This document shows positions 17,228 through 25,441 of a DNA stretch of 64,000 bases, in pieces. Every line of letters begins with the position of its first letter. Positions within the stretch are counted from its first letter, which is position 1. The translations under genes and the position numbers were made by a program. Below the pieces are notes generated by a model. The model was not told the origin of the DNA. It saw only the letters and a program-made list of their open reading frames with translations, and did not search any database. Origin of the DNA: Rhodocytophaga rosea (lineage in GTDB: Bacteria > Bacteroidota > Bacteroidia > Cytophagales > 172606-1); NCBI RefSeq assembly GCF_010119975.1, contig NZ_CP048222.1:4606501-4670500 (forward strand), in the 5' to 3' direction.

Positions 17228-17773
17228 ATGGAGAAGACAGTAAAAATAAAAGGAATGGTATGCAGGCGTTGCATAGAAATAGTAAAAGAGATTTTTGAAA
17301 GCCAGGGCTTGCCTGTACACGAGGTTAAACTCGGCGAAGTGACATACCAGGAAAATGATGCCCAGGCCCTTGAAGCCGCAATCAGGCTGCTGGAAAAGGA
17401 GGGATTTGAACTCTTAACCGATAAACAATCGCTGACCATTGCCAAAGTAAAAGAACTGGTAGAACAGGAATTGAATACTACTAAAGCGCATAGCAGAAAT
17501 TTTGCCCAATTGCTTACAGAATCGTTACCTATGGATTACGATACGATCAGCGCTTTGTTTTCACATACAGAAGGCATTACCCTGGAACAATACTTGATTC
17601 ATAGGCGGGTACAAAAAGTACAGCAATTACTAAAATATACCTCACTTACCTTAACAGATATTGCCTTTGATCTGGGCTATAGCAGTGTACACCACCTATC
17701 TAATCAATTTAAAAAAATCACCGGAATGTCGCCTTCCCAGTTCAGAGAATTGCAGGCTGGAGTAGAGAAATAG
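17228..17773 (+). CDS. HMA-like / AraC fusion regulator 2
   Basis: A 181-residue paralog of the regulator at 14839. Start ATG 17228 (MEKTVKIKGMVCRRC) is chosen because it puts the strand and CxxC (Cys12, Cys15) exactly where they are in the first copy; a longer frame from 17141 would overlap the oxidase gene and has no metal-domain residues in the added part. Residues 1-~65 are HMA-like. The C-terminal AraC part has LEQYLIHRRVQKVQQLL, LTLTDIAFDLGYSSVHHLSNQF and MSPSQFRELQ. The two paralogs differ over most positions yet keep the CxxC and the HTH, suggesting different metals or targets. Transcribed alone, followed by a strong terminator. Confidence 0.83.
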   Translation: MEKTVKIKGMVCRRCIEIVKEIFESQGLPVHEVKLGEVTYQENDAQALEAAIRLLEKEGFELLTDKQSLTIAKVKELVEQELNTTKAHSRNFAQLLTESLPMDYDTISALFSHTEGITLEQYLIHRRVQKVQQLLKYTSLTLTDIAFDLGYSSVHHLSNQFKKITGMSPSQFRELQAGVEK

Positions 17774-17800
17774 TGTAGTATCAGCTTATGGATGGCATTT

Positions 17801-17841
17801 AAGTAAAGCTAAACTTTTATCAGTTTAGCTTTACTTTTTAA
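17801..17841. terminator. Strong intrinsic terminator after regulator 2
   Basis: A perfect 14-bp stem (17801-17814 with 17823-17836), 8-nt loop, is followed by TTT up to 17839. It isolates the upstream metal genes from the copA promoter. Confidence 0.8.
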
Positions 17842-17921
17842 ACAATTGATTTTTAAACCTTTTCTATAGCTGGCAATTGTATGTTAGTTATACCTAAAAA
17901 TCATATACATCCTTTCTGGAA

Positions 17922-17959
17922 TTGTGTAAAAGAGATGGCACTAAGAAGCCGTAACTTTG
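17922..17959 (+). promoter_or_regulatory. copA promoter with TTGTGTAAA upstream box
   Basis: TTGTGTAAA (17922-17930) precedes TAACTTTG (17952-17959) by 21 bases, 36 bp before the copA ATG. The same arrangement, identical in spacing, occurs upstream of the His-rich protein at 22923, which suggests a shared promoter or operator. Confidence 0.55.
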
Positions 17960-17995
17960 TTTCGTTAATTAAATAAGAGCTTAAATAATAGAGCC

Positions 17996-20260
17996 ATGAA
18001 CGCAGAAAGCATAACCTTGACCAAAAAAGCAAGGCTGGATTCAAAAAACAAAGAAACGAAAATAACCCTGCCAGTCACTGGAATGACCTGTGCGGCTTGT
18101 GCCGTGAGTGTAGAATCTATGCTCAAATCGCAGGAAGGCGTAGCCGATGCGGGTGTTAATTTTGCCAACCAGACAGCCTGGGTAGATTATATTCCTTCGC
18201 AGACTTCTCTTCCCAAATTGCAGCAAGCCATACAATCCATTGGTTACGATCTGATTATTGATGAGGAAAATGCAGTTGAAAAACAGCAGGAAGCACAATT
18301 AAACCATTATCAGGAATTGAAACGCAAAACCATCTGGGCAGGTATTTTATCTGCGCCTGTGGTAGCAATTGGGATGTTCGGAATGGAAGTACCCTATGCC
18401 AACTGGATCATGCTGATTCTTTCCCTGCCGGTATTGTGGATCGGACGTAATTTCTATATCAATGCCAGAAAACAAGCGAAACATGGCAAAGCCAATATGG
18501 ATACGCTGGTAGCTATGAGTACCGGAATTGCCTTTTTGTTCAGCTTATTTAATACCTTAAATCCGAATTTTTTTCATGAGCGGGGGTTACATGCCCATGT
18601 GTACTACGAAGCCGCTATTATGATTATTGCCTTTATCTTACTGGGCAAATTATTGGAAGAAAGGGCAAAATCTAATACTTCTTCAGCTATGAAAAAACTG
18701 ATGGGACTACAGCCCAAAACGGTAAGACTGATAGAAGATGGCGTCGAAAAAGAAATTCCTATTGCCCAGGTAAGCATTGGAAATATACTGGTGGTAAAAC
18801 CTGGTGAAAAAATTCCGGTGGATGGCAAAGTAACTTCCGGAAGTTCGTATGTGGATGAAAGTATGATCAGTGGGGAACCCTTGCCAATGGAGAAACAAGC
18901 AGGCGCCCAGGTATTTGCCGGAACCGTAAACCAGAAAGGCAGTTTCCGGTTTGAAGCGGAAAAAGTAGGAGGGGATACGATTTTATCACAGATTATTAAA
19001 ATGGTGCAGCAGGCCCAGGGAAGCAAAGCTCCGGTAGAAAAACTGGTTAATAAAGTGACTGCCATATTTGTGCCGGTAGTCATTGGGATTGCTTTACTTA
19101 GTGCGGTTGTATGGATGATTTTTGGAGGCGATAATGCTTTTACACATGCTTTATTGGCTTTTGTAACCGTGATGGTCATTGCTTGTCCATGTGCTTTGGG
19201 TTTGGCAACACCAACAGCGATTATGGTAGGTGTGGGCAAAGGAGCTGAGAATAACATTTTAATTAAAGATGCTGAAAGTCTGGAATTAGGCTATAAAGTA
19301 AATGCCATTGTGCTGGATAAAACTGGTACCATTACAGAGGGTAAACCTGAGGTAACGGATGAGCTATGGTTTACAAAAGAAAGTGATAAAATGCAGAACA
19401 GGTCTATTTTGTTAGAAATAGAATCCCGTTCGGAACACCCGTTGGCTGAGGCAGTGGTTCGGAAACTTAGAGGTGAACAAACACAGGCTATAAATTTATC
19501 TTCTTTTGAAAGCCTTACCGGAAAAGGAGTAAAAGCTAGTTATGACAATGAAATTTATCTGGTAGGAAATCAGAAATTACTGGCGGATAACCATGTTTCT
19601 GTAAGTGAAGCCGTAACTGCCCAGGCAAAATCCCTACAAGCTGAAGCCAAAACTGTAATCTATTTTGCGTCAGGCAAAGAGGTAGTAGCCATATTAGCCA
19701 TCGCCGACCGGATCAAAGCTACGTCTAAGCAAGCTGTACAAACCTTGCAAAACCAGGGGATCGATGTATACATGCTTACGGGGGATAATGAACAAACCGC
19801 CAAGGCAGTGGCAATACAGGTAGGCTTGCAGCACTACAAAGCCGAAGTATTACCTTCTGAAAAAGCTGAATTTATCAAGCAATTGCAAAACCAGGGCAAA
19901 GTAGTAGCCATGGTAGGCGATGGTATCAATGACTCTCATGCGTTGGCTGAGGCAGATGTAAGTATTGCGATGGGCAAAGGTTCGGACATTGCAATGGATG
20001 TAGCTAAAATGACTCTGATCACTTCTGACCTCAACCAGATTCCCAAAGCCTTAAAACTCTCCCGCAAAACGGTGCAAGCTATTAGGCAGAACCTATTCTG
20101 GGCGTTTATTTACAATATCATAGGTATTCCCATTGCGGCAGGAGTATTGTATCCTTTCTTTGGTTTCCTGCTCGATCCAATGATTGCTGGAGCAGCCATG
20201 GCCTTGAGTTCAGTATCAGTTGTAAGCAATAGCCTACGCTTACGGAGTGCAAAATTGTGA
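17996..20260 (+). CDS. copA: Copper-translocating P1B-type ATPase
   Basis: A 754-residue integral membrane pump exporting Cu(I) with ATP hydrolysis. An N-terminal HMA domain has [12 protein letters not shown] (Cys32, Cys35). There are eight expected transmembrane segments, with the intramembrane metal site ACPC (397-399) in [15 protein letters not shown]. The phosphorylation site is DKTGTIT with Asp441; other motifs are the SEHPLAEA motif of P1B pumps, and the hinge GDGIND with Asp642. Length and motif order are normal. The N-terminal 20 residues before the HMA domain are charged and variable. Following a dedicated promoter it is transcribed alone, and it belongs with the metal island just upstream (regulators, Cys-rich peptide, oxidase). 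Confidence 0.96.
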   Translation: MNAESITLTKKARLDSKNKETKITLPVTGMTCAACAVSVESMLKSQEGVADAGVNFANQTAWVDYIPSQTSLPKLQQAIQSIGYDLIIDEENAVEKQQEAQLNHYQELKRKTIWAGILSAPVVAIGMFGMEVPYANWIMLILSLPVLWIGRNFYINARKQAKHGKANMDTLVAMSTGIAFLFSLFNTLNPNFFHERGLHAHVYYEAAIMIIAFILLGKLLEERAKSNTSSAMKKLMGLQPKTVRLIEDGVEKEIPIAQVSIGNILVVKPGEKIPVDGKVTSGSSYVDESMISGEPLPMEKQAGAQVFAGTVNQKGSFRFEAEKVGGDTILSQIIKMVQQAQGSKAPVEKLVNKVTAIFVPVVIGIALLSAVVWMIFGGDNAFTHALLAFVTVMVIACPCALGLATPTAIMVGVGKGAENNILIKDAESLELGYKVNAIVLDKTGTITEGKPEVTDELWFTKESDKMQNRSILLEIESRSEHPLAEAVVRKLRGEQTQAINLSSFESLTGKGVKASYDNEIYLVGNQKLLADNHVSVSEAVTAQAKSLQAEAKTVIYFASGKEVVAILAIADRIKATSKQAVQTLQNQGIDVYMLTGDNEQTAKAVAIQVGLQHYKAEVLPSEKAEFIKQLQNQGKVVAMVGDGINDSHALAEADVSIAMGKGSDIAMDVAKMTLITSDLNQIPKALKLSRKTVQAIRQNLFWAFIYNIIGIPIAAGVLYPFFGFLLDPMIAGAAMALSSVSVVSNSLRLRSAKL

Positions 20261-20312
20261 TTTGGTTCTTATAGAAAATTGAAAAGAGGCTTTAATGATA
20301 TATGAATCGAGG

Positions 20313-21296
20313 TTAGGAAGCTTTACGTGTCCAGTTTTTATAGGCACGTTGGAAACTACTTAAATCAGCATACCCAAGTAATTGCGCCACATCTGCTTTT
20401 TTGGAGTGGCGCTTATCCATTAAAGAAAGAGCTAGTTCTTTGCGGAGGTCATTTGTAATCTGGCGAAAAGTAATTTTTTCCTCAGCCAGCCTTCTTTGAA
20501 AGGTTCGCAGGCTCATATTCATCCTGGCAGCCACTACTTCAATAGGGGGTATCTGGCCTCCAAATCCACTCAAGAGTACATCTTTGATCTGGTCAGAAAA
20601 TGATTTTTGCAAGGATAAGGTTTGTTGTTTCTCGGTAAGCAGCAAATTGAAGAAAGAATACAGAGATTTGTCATACGAAATAATAGGCAGGCTCATGTCT
20701 TCCGCCCGGCATACCACGCAATTACTCTCGGCATCAAATATCACTTTTGTTTGTAAAATCCGCTCATATTCAGGTACATTTCTTTTGGGATAGGCCAGAT
20801 GCGCCCGAAGCGGAGAAACTTTTTTGCCGGTCAAAAAATAAAAAACCCGTATCAGGGAAGACATCATTAGTTCAACCGCCTGCCGGGAGCTTTCCGGGAA
20901 TTTATTCCGGTATTGAGGAACAGGATTAAAATGAAAAATATACTCTTGCCGGCCCTTTTGTGTTGAGAAATGAAAAACATCAGTAAGCGTATTATTGTAT
21001 CTGACAATAAATTCAAACGCCTCTTCCAGGGTGGAACAGCTCTGCACCAGATAGCCGAGCATGCCGAATGCCGACAAGTTGTTTTCTTCACCCATATGCA
21101 GCGCCAGAAGCGGATCGCCACTCATTTCTACCGCATAATCCCAGGCAACAGACGAAACTTCCCAGTCTAATAGCTTTTCTGCATCATTCAGTTCGGTGGG
21201 ATCAACACCAATTCGCTGGCATAATGGCCCGAATGGAGCGCCATGCTTAACGGCTCCGTAAATGATAGTTCTCAAAATGGAGTTCTGCACCTTCAT
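20313..21296 (-). CDS. AraC-family regulator with N-terminal ligand-binding domain
   Basis: A 327-residue transcription regulator. Residues ~1-200 match the 'arabinose-binding domain of AraC' type found in OruR-like regulators (VDPTELNDAEKLLDW, MSGDPLLALHMGEEN). Residues ~235-325 form the AraC HTH pair (AARMNMSLRTFQRRLAEEKITF and KADVAQLLGYADLSSFQRAYKNW). Unlike the two HMA-AraC proteins it is a full-length ligand-sensing type. It is divergent from the di-heme cytochrome gene (153 bp between starts), so it may control that gene and itself; the ligand is unknown. Confidence 0.9.
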   Translation of the reverse strand: MKVQNSILRTIIYGAVKHGAPFGPLCQRIGVDPTELNDAEKLLDWEVSSVAWDYAVEMSGDPLLALHMGEENNLSAFGMLGYLVQSCSTLEEAFEFIVRYNNTLTDVFHFSTQKGRQEYIFHFNPVPQYRNKFPESSRQAVELMMSSLIRVFYFLTGKKVSPLRAHLAYPKRNVPEYERILQTKVIFDAESNCVVCRAEDMSLPIISYDKSLYSFFNLLLTEKQQTLSLQKSFSDQIKDVLLSGFGGQIPPIEVVAARMNMSLRTFQRRLAEEKITFRQITNDLRKELALSLMDKRHSKKADVAQLLGYADLSSFQRAYKNWTRKAS

Positions 21297-21364
21297 GGCA
21301 TGAAACTGTTGAAAATTGGCGTAATCTGCTTACCGCTGCTGTGCGGCAACAGACGAAATTTACG

Positions 21365-21372
21365 CAAAAATA
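21365..21372 (-). promoter_or_regulatory. Probable promoter -7 element of the AraC-type gene
   Basis: On the minus strand TATTTTTG followed by C, a match to TAnnTTTG, 68 bp before the ATG at 21296. Confidence 0.4.
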
Positions 21373-21449
21373 AGGAAAAGCCGGAGAAATAATTTCTGCC
21401 GGATTTTAACATTCAACCATCATCTGATCAACATAAATATAAGTGAGCC

Positions 21450-22406
21450 ATGAAAAAAGCAGGTAAAATACTAGCAGTAATCACCGGAATTGTGTTGGCC
21501 TTTCTACTGTATGTACAATTAACCTATCAGCAAACCTATGAAGTGCCGGTAACCGGATTAAAAGCAAGTACAGATTTAACAATTATCGCAAGAGGAAAAT
21601 ACCTGGCTATGGGGCCTGCCCATTGCTGGACCTGCCATGTAGAAGACCCATCTTCAGTAGATCTAATAAAGGAAACTCCGGCTATGAGTGGAGGACTGTT
21701 ATTAGATTTGCCATGGATCGCCACACTGCGTACGCCCAATATCACTTCTGATAAAAAAACAGGGATTGGCCGGTATAGCGATGACCAGCTGGCGCAGGTA
21801 ATCCGCTACAACCGTACACCCAAAGGACATGCCCTCGTTCCCTTTATGACTTACAATGCCATGTCGGATGCTGATATTGTAGCCATCCTTTCTTACCTGA
21901 GATCCACTAAACCGATAGAAAAAGCTATTCCGGAACATAATTTCACCATGCTTGGTAAATTATTGATGCGCTTTGTAATAAAGCCCGATGTGACAGAAAC
22001 CCATCAACAGTTTGCGGCACTTAAGCCTGATACCACAGCCGGGTATGGAAAGTATCTGGCATACACGGTTACCAACTGCAATGGCTGCCATACAGAAAGG
22101 GGACCTGCCGGCGAATTTGTGGGCGAGCCGTTTGCCGGTGGGCATAAAAGGGAGTTACAAACAGGTACTTTTGTAGTGCCCAACCTTACGCCTGATCCGC
22201 AAACCGGAAGAATTTACCACTGGAATCAACAAACTTTTATCAACCGCTTCCGGATGGGTAAGGTTTATCAGGAAGATTTTATGCCCTGGAGAGCTTATCA
22301 GCAAATGAATGATAATGATCTGAAAGCAATTTATAATTTTCTGCAAACCTTAAAACCAGTTACTAACAAGATAGAGCAAACGTATATACCCCTCGCGGAG
22401 AATTGA
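21450..22406 (+). CDS. Membrane-anchored di-heme cytochrome c
   Basis: A 318-residue protein with an N-terminal hydrophobic segment (6-25), likely an uncleaved anchor or signal, followed by periplasmic parts. Two c-type heme sites are present: CWTCH (59-63) and CNGCH (210-214), each followed by the usual methionine-ligand region. Layout resembles the cytochrome subunit of membrane dehydrogenases, which pass electrons from a periplasmic dehydrogenase to the respiratory chain. No partner dehydrogenase gene is next to it. Its divergent neighbour is an AraC regulator. A terminator follows. It depends on the cytochrome c maturation genes at 44-49 kb. Confidence 0.88.
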   Translation: MKKAGKILAVITGIVLAFLLYVQLTYQQTYEVPVTGLKASTDLTIIARGKYLAMGPAHCWTCHVEDPSSVDLIKETPAMSGGLLLDLPWIATLRTPNITSDKKTGIGRYSDDQLAQVIRYNRTPKGHALVPFMTYNAMSDADIVAILSYLRSTKPIEKAIPEHNFTMLGKLLMRFVIKPDVTETHQQFAALKPDTTAGYGKYLAYTVTNCNGCHTERGPAGEFVGEPFAGGHKRELQTGTFVVPNLTPDPQTGRIYHWNQQTFINRFRMGKVYQEDFMPWRAYQQMNDNDLKAIYNFLQTLKPVTNKIEQTYIPLAEN

Positions 22407-22464
22407 AATAAGTCTACCTGTTAAGCCTGAATAACAGCCTGCTACATCATACATATAAATTATT

Positions 22465-22502
22465 TGCCTGAAAACCAACCTTGTTTTCGGGCATTTTTTA
22501 TT
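22465..22502 (+). terminator. Terminator after the cytochrome gene
   Basis: A stem of 11 bp with one G-T pair (tgcctgaaaac with gttttcgggca, 7-nt loop) is followed by TTTTTT. Confidence 0.75.
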
Positions 22503-22922
22503 TAATGGTATTTGCCGGTATTGTTACTTAAGATAATTTACCTGGGAAGTAATATCTGCAGATATACAATCCCGGGGTCGTATGCCTTTGCGCAAGTATG
22601 TGCCGCCTCTATAACTGCCAACTTAAGTTTTCATCAACCGAAATGGTTAAAGAGCACGAATAGCCTGCCTGAAATTATATGAATGATTCCGGTTTTTGTG
22701 TAAAGCCTTCCAGGGGCAGGTAAAGTAACTTTGTATAAAGAAAGGAACGTAAATATATGTTCATGAAACTTGGCTTTTTAAAGTATAGCTGATGGAATGT
22801 GCTAAAAGCTCTTACCGGAAAATCCAGGGCAGTTTATATCATAGAATACTTGTAAAAGAGAAATGAATAGAAACTCCGATGCTGTCCTTTCTGAACGGAT
22901 TGTATAACGAAATAAAGAAGAT
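22503..22922 (+). other. Intergenic region with promoter of the His-rich protein
   Basis: 420 bp between a terminator and the gene at 22923. Apart from the promoter box (22696-22733), I see nothing but short, unconvincing frames. The distance from the promoter motif to the start codon (about 190 nt) gives an unusually long leader. Confidence 0.4.
22696..22733 (+). promoter_or_regulatory. Promoter with copA-like TTGTGTAAA box
   Basis: TTGTGTAAA (22696-22704), 21 bases, then TAACTTTG (22726-22733). Sequence of both elements and their spacing are identical to those of the copA promoter at 17922-17959. Confidence 0.5.
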
Positions 22923-24332
22923 ATGAAAAAAATACACACCTTTTTATGGATGATAGGGTTGCTAGTGGCAACTCAGGTCGCCTCTGCCCAAAATGAACAC
23001 CACCATCATACACCACCACCAGATAGTATTTCGCATCAGCAGCCTCATGCTGGGCATACAACTGAAAAGCCTGTACAGGAAACGAGTTCCGGACATTCTA
23101 TGCATGGAGCACCTATGTCTCATGCTTTTTCCCTGAATCTGCCCATGAACCGCAATGGCTCCGGTACTGGCTGGTTGCCTGACGCCGCTCCTATGTATGG
23201 CTATATGGTTCATTCTAAAAAATGGATGTATATGTTTCATGGTAACCTGTTTTTACGCTATACCAATCATGATATCAGCAACAAAGGCTCCAGGGGAGGC
23301 TCTAGGTTCGATGCCCCCAACTGGGTTATGGGTATGGGACAAAGAAGGGTAGGAGAAAAGGGTTTGTTCCGGTTTAGTGCCATGCTTTCCCTGGACCGTT
23401 TAACGGTAGAAGGAGGTGGATATCCGCTGCTGTTCCAATCAGGAGAAACCTGGAAAGGCAAATCTCTGGTAGATAAACAACACCCACATGACCTGTTTTC
23501 TGAACTTTCGGTAGCGTATACGCATGCTTTTTCACCGGATGTAGATGCTTTTGTGTATGTTGGCTTTCCGGGAGAACCAGCCTTTGGTCCGGTGGCATTT
23601 ATGCACCGTCCGTCCAGCTTATATAATCCGGATGCACCTATCGGGCATCACTGGCAGGATGCTACCCATATTACTTTTGGGGTAAGTACATTAGGATTAC
23701 GGTATAAGAATTTCAAAATAGAAGGTTCTAATTTTACCGGCCGTGAGCCTAATGAAGAACGATTCGGATTTGATACGCCCAGGTTTGATTCCTGGTCAGC
23801 CAGAGTATCGTATAATCCTACTCCAGAATGGGCTTTACAAGTATCTCAGGCCTGGGTGAAAGATGTACATGAATTAGGTCCGAGGGAAGATGTAAATAAA
23901 ACCACAGCTTCTGTGGTTCATGCTAAAAAGCTGGGTGCAAAAACTTCCATCAATTCGGCTGCTGTCTGGGGATACAACAAAGCCGTAAAAGGCCACCATG
24001 ATCCCCAACATTCTGCTCTGGTAGAAAGCGCGCTGAATTTAAACAAAACGGCTATTTACGGTAAATATGAATGGGTACAAAAGTCGGCCGAAGAACTGTT
24101 GCTAGATGAAGAAATATTTGGACATGGCAAGCTTTTTCCGGTAAATGCACTTACCCTGGGTGTTAACCAGAACCTATTTAAGGTAGCGAATACCAATCTT
24201 GCTATTGGCGTACAAGGCACCTGGTATGGTGTGGATCATTCACTGCAAGGATTGTATGGCAAAAATCCGCTTTCTTTTGAGACCTATATCCGCCTGTTTC
24301 CGGGCCTGATGAGTGCTGGTTCCAGCCGTTAG
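22923..24332 (+). CDS. His-rich exported protein, probable outer-membrane beta-barrel
   Basis: A 469-residue protein with a Sec signal peptide (1-22, ending VASA). The mature N-terminus is His- and Met-rich (EHHHH at 25-29, further HAGH, HSMHGAPMSH), reminiscent of metal-binding tails in copper-handling proteins. The rest has the alternating hydrophobic strands and aromatic residues of an outer-membrane beta-barrel (YVGFPGEPAFGPVAF, LGLRYKNFKIEG, SWSARVSYNP). I recognise similar uncharacterised proteins in Bacteroidota with the block LPMNRNGSGTGW, but no function. The promoter matches that of copA, so a role in metal uptake or export across the outer membrane is a reasonable inference. Followed by a strong terminator. 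Confidence 0.75.
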   Translation: MKKIHTFLWMIGLLVATQVASAQNEHHHHTPPPDSISHQQPHAGHTTEKPVQETSSGHSMHGAPMSHAFSLNLPMNRNGSGTGWLPDAAPMYGYMVHSKKWMYMFHGNLFLRYTNHDISNKGSRGGSRFDAPNWVMGMGQRRVGEKGLFRFSAMLSLDRLTVEGGGYPLLFQSGETWKGKSLVDKQHPHDLFSELSVAYTHAFSPDVDAFVYVGFPGEPAFGPVAFMHRPSSLYNPDAPIGHHWQDATHITFGVSTLGLRYKNFKIEGSNFTGREPNEERFGFDTPRFDSWSARVSYNPTPEWALQVSQAWVKDVHELGPREDVNKTTASVVHAKKLGAKTSINSAAVWGYNKAVKGHHDPQHSALVESALNLNKTAIYGKYEWVQKSAEELLLDEEIFGHGKLFPVNALTLGVNQNLFKVANTNLAIGVQGTWYGVDHSLQGLYGKNPLSFETYIRLFPGLMSAGSSR

Positions 24333-24362
24333 TAAAATTCCATATTATACCTTGATGTTCAC

Positions 24363-24398
24363 AAAAAAGACTTAGCCACAGAAGCTAAGTCTTTTTGT
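24363..24398. terminator. Bidirectional terminator
   Basis: A stem of about 13 bp (24364-24376 with 24384-24396), 7-nt loop, T-run on the plus strand and A-run (T-run on the minus strand) on the left. It lies between convergent genes 22923-24332 and 24512-25075. Confidence 0.8.
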
Positions 24399-24511
24399 GA
24401 ATGCTTTATAAACCATGCGCTAACAACAGCCCGGCTTTGTCATGGATATTATTCTGCAGAAGCAATAATCTGTTAAGCGTGTATCCAGATAAGCCAGGCA
24501 CTTTGTTTACA

Positions 24512-25075
24512 CTAATTTATAGTTTCTGCAACTTGTTCCAGGTTAAATTTATGTGGCGTCAGCCCTAAAGCAAGCTCTATATGTGCCTGGTGGTGTTCCA
24601 GATGCCAGACTGCCATATGTACAGCTTGTCTAAGATCAAACTGCATTTGCCTGACAGGATGATAATAGCTTTTGCTAAAGTCTTCCTCACTCATACTTTT
24701 CACTACATACACAAAACGCTTATTAATGCCTTCCAGCATCAAAAGTGAATAATCAACCGGTGCTGTCAGGGAATCACTGGTAAGCGCCCAGGCATTCATT
24801 TCTATGGTAGTAGCAATATAATTTTCTTCCGTCAGCGTCTTTTTGATCCGCAGAAAATTGAGCATATGCACATCTGCCACGTGATGTAGTAATTGTCTTA
24901 CTGTCCAGCTTCCGGAGCGGTAGGTTTTAGCTAATTCTTGTTCAGTAAGGGGTAATAAAAGTGTATGATACCTCTCGGGAGAACGCTCCATAGTGGTTAT
25001 AAGTGCTTGTATCTCTTTGGCAGTGTAGTTTGTTTGGGCTGAAAAACGCCCAATAGGATACTGTAAATGCTCCAT
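24512..25075 (-). CDS. DinB/YfiT-type putative metal-dependent protein
   Basis: A 187-residue DinB-superfamily four-helix-bundle protein closest in pattern to YfiT-like (bacillithiol-transferase-type) proteins: YRSGSWTVRQLLHHVADVHM near residues 52-71, LRIKKTLTEE, and the late WHLEHHQAHIELALG block, with several His that form the metal site. The family is used in thiol transfer or unknown metal-dependent hydrolysis. No signal peptide. Stands alone on the minus strand. Confidence 0.83.
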   Translation of the reverse strand: MEHLQYPIGRFSAQTNYTAKEIQALITTMERSPERYHTLLLPLTEQELAKTYRSGSWTVRQLLHHVADVHMLNFLRIKKTLTEENYIATTIEMNAWALTSDSLTAPVDYSLLMLEGINKRFVYVVKSMSEEDFSKSYYHPVRQMQFDLRQAVHMAVWHLEHHQAHIELALGLTPHKFNLEQVAETIN

Positions 25076-25441
25076 TTGTGGTGATGGTAAAGTTAGAAAT
25101 GCTAGTTATACTGAATCCTTCACAAAGTCAATGAGACACAATTAATACTACCAGAAATAGCATTGCATATACGGCTTTCGATTTTACTATTAGCTATCTG
25201 ATAAAGAATACCGGTATATATGTAGTAGTCAGTTGTTCATCAGAAATTAATACATCAGGGTTTATGCTGTTATAATTTGCCTATGAAATAGAGTATAGAA
25301 TAGAGGACTGCTGATGGATTTACAGGTATATACGTATTGAAGGAATACTTAAAAAAATCAAGCAGAGGATGCATGACCTCTGCTTGATTGTATCAACTCG
25401 TTAGTAAAGAATTGAAAAAAAGCTATTCTAAACGGACTTAC
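25076..25441. other. Intergenic region holding a terminator
   Basis: 366 bp between two minus-strand genes. It holds the terminator at 25351-25389 for the upstream-read sensor gene's neighbour side, and otherwise nothing I can assign; the promoter of the DinB-type gene must lie near 25100. Confidence 0.35.
25351..25389 (-). terminator. Intrinsic terminator of the GAF/PAS sensor gene
   Basis: A perfect 13-bp stem (25356-25368 with 25377-25389), 8-nt loop, followed on the minus strand by a T-run (A-run 25351-25357). It lies 53 bp beyond the stop of the gene at 25442-27346. Confidence 0.85.

Noticed and set aside
18604-19257. 217-codon frame antisense to copA
   Set aside because: Shadow of the copA gene, whose catalytic motifs fix the true strand.
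22792-22866. Possible 24-codon leader peptide before the His-rich gene
   Set aside because: No good ribosome site, no conserved pattern visible and no adjacent hairpin switch to act as an attenuator.
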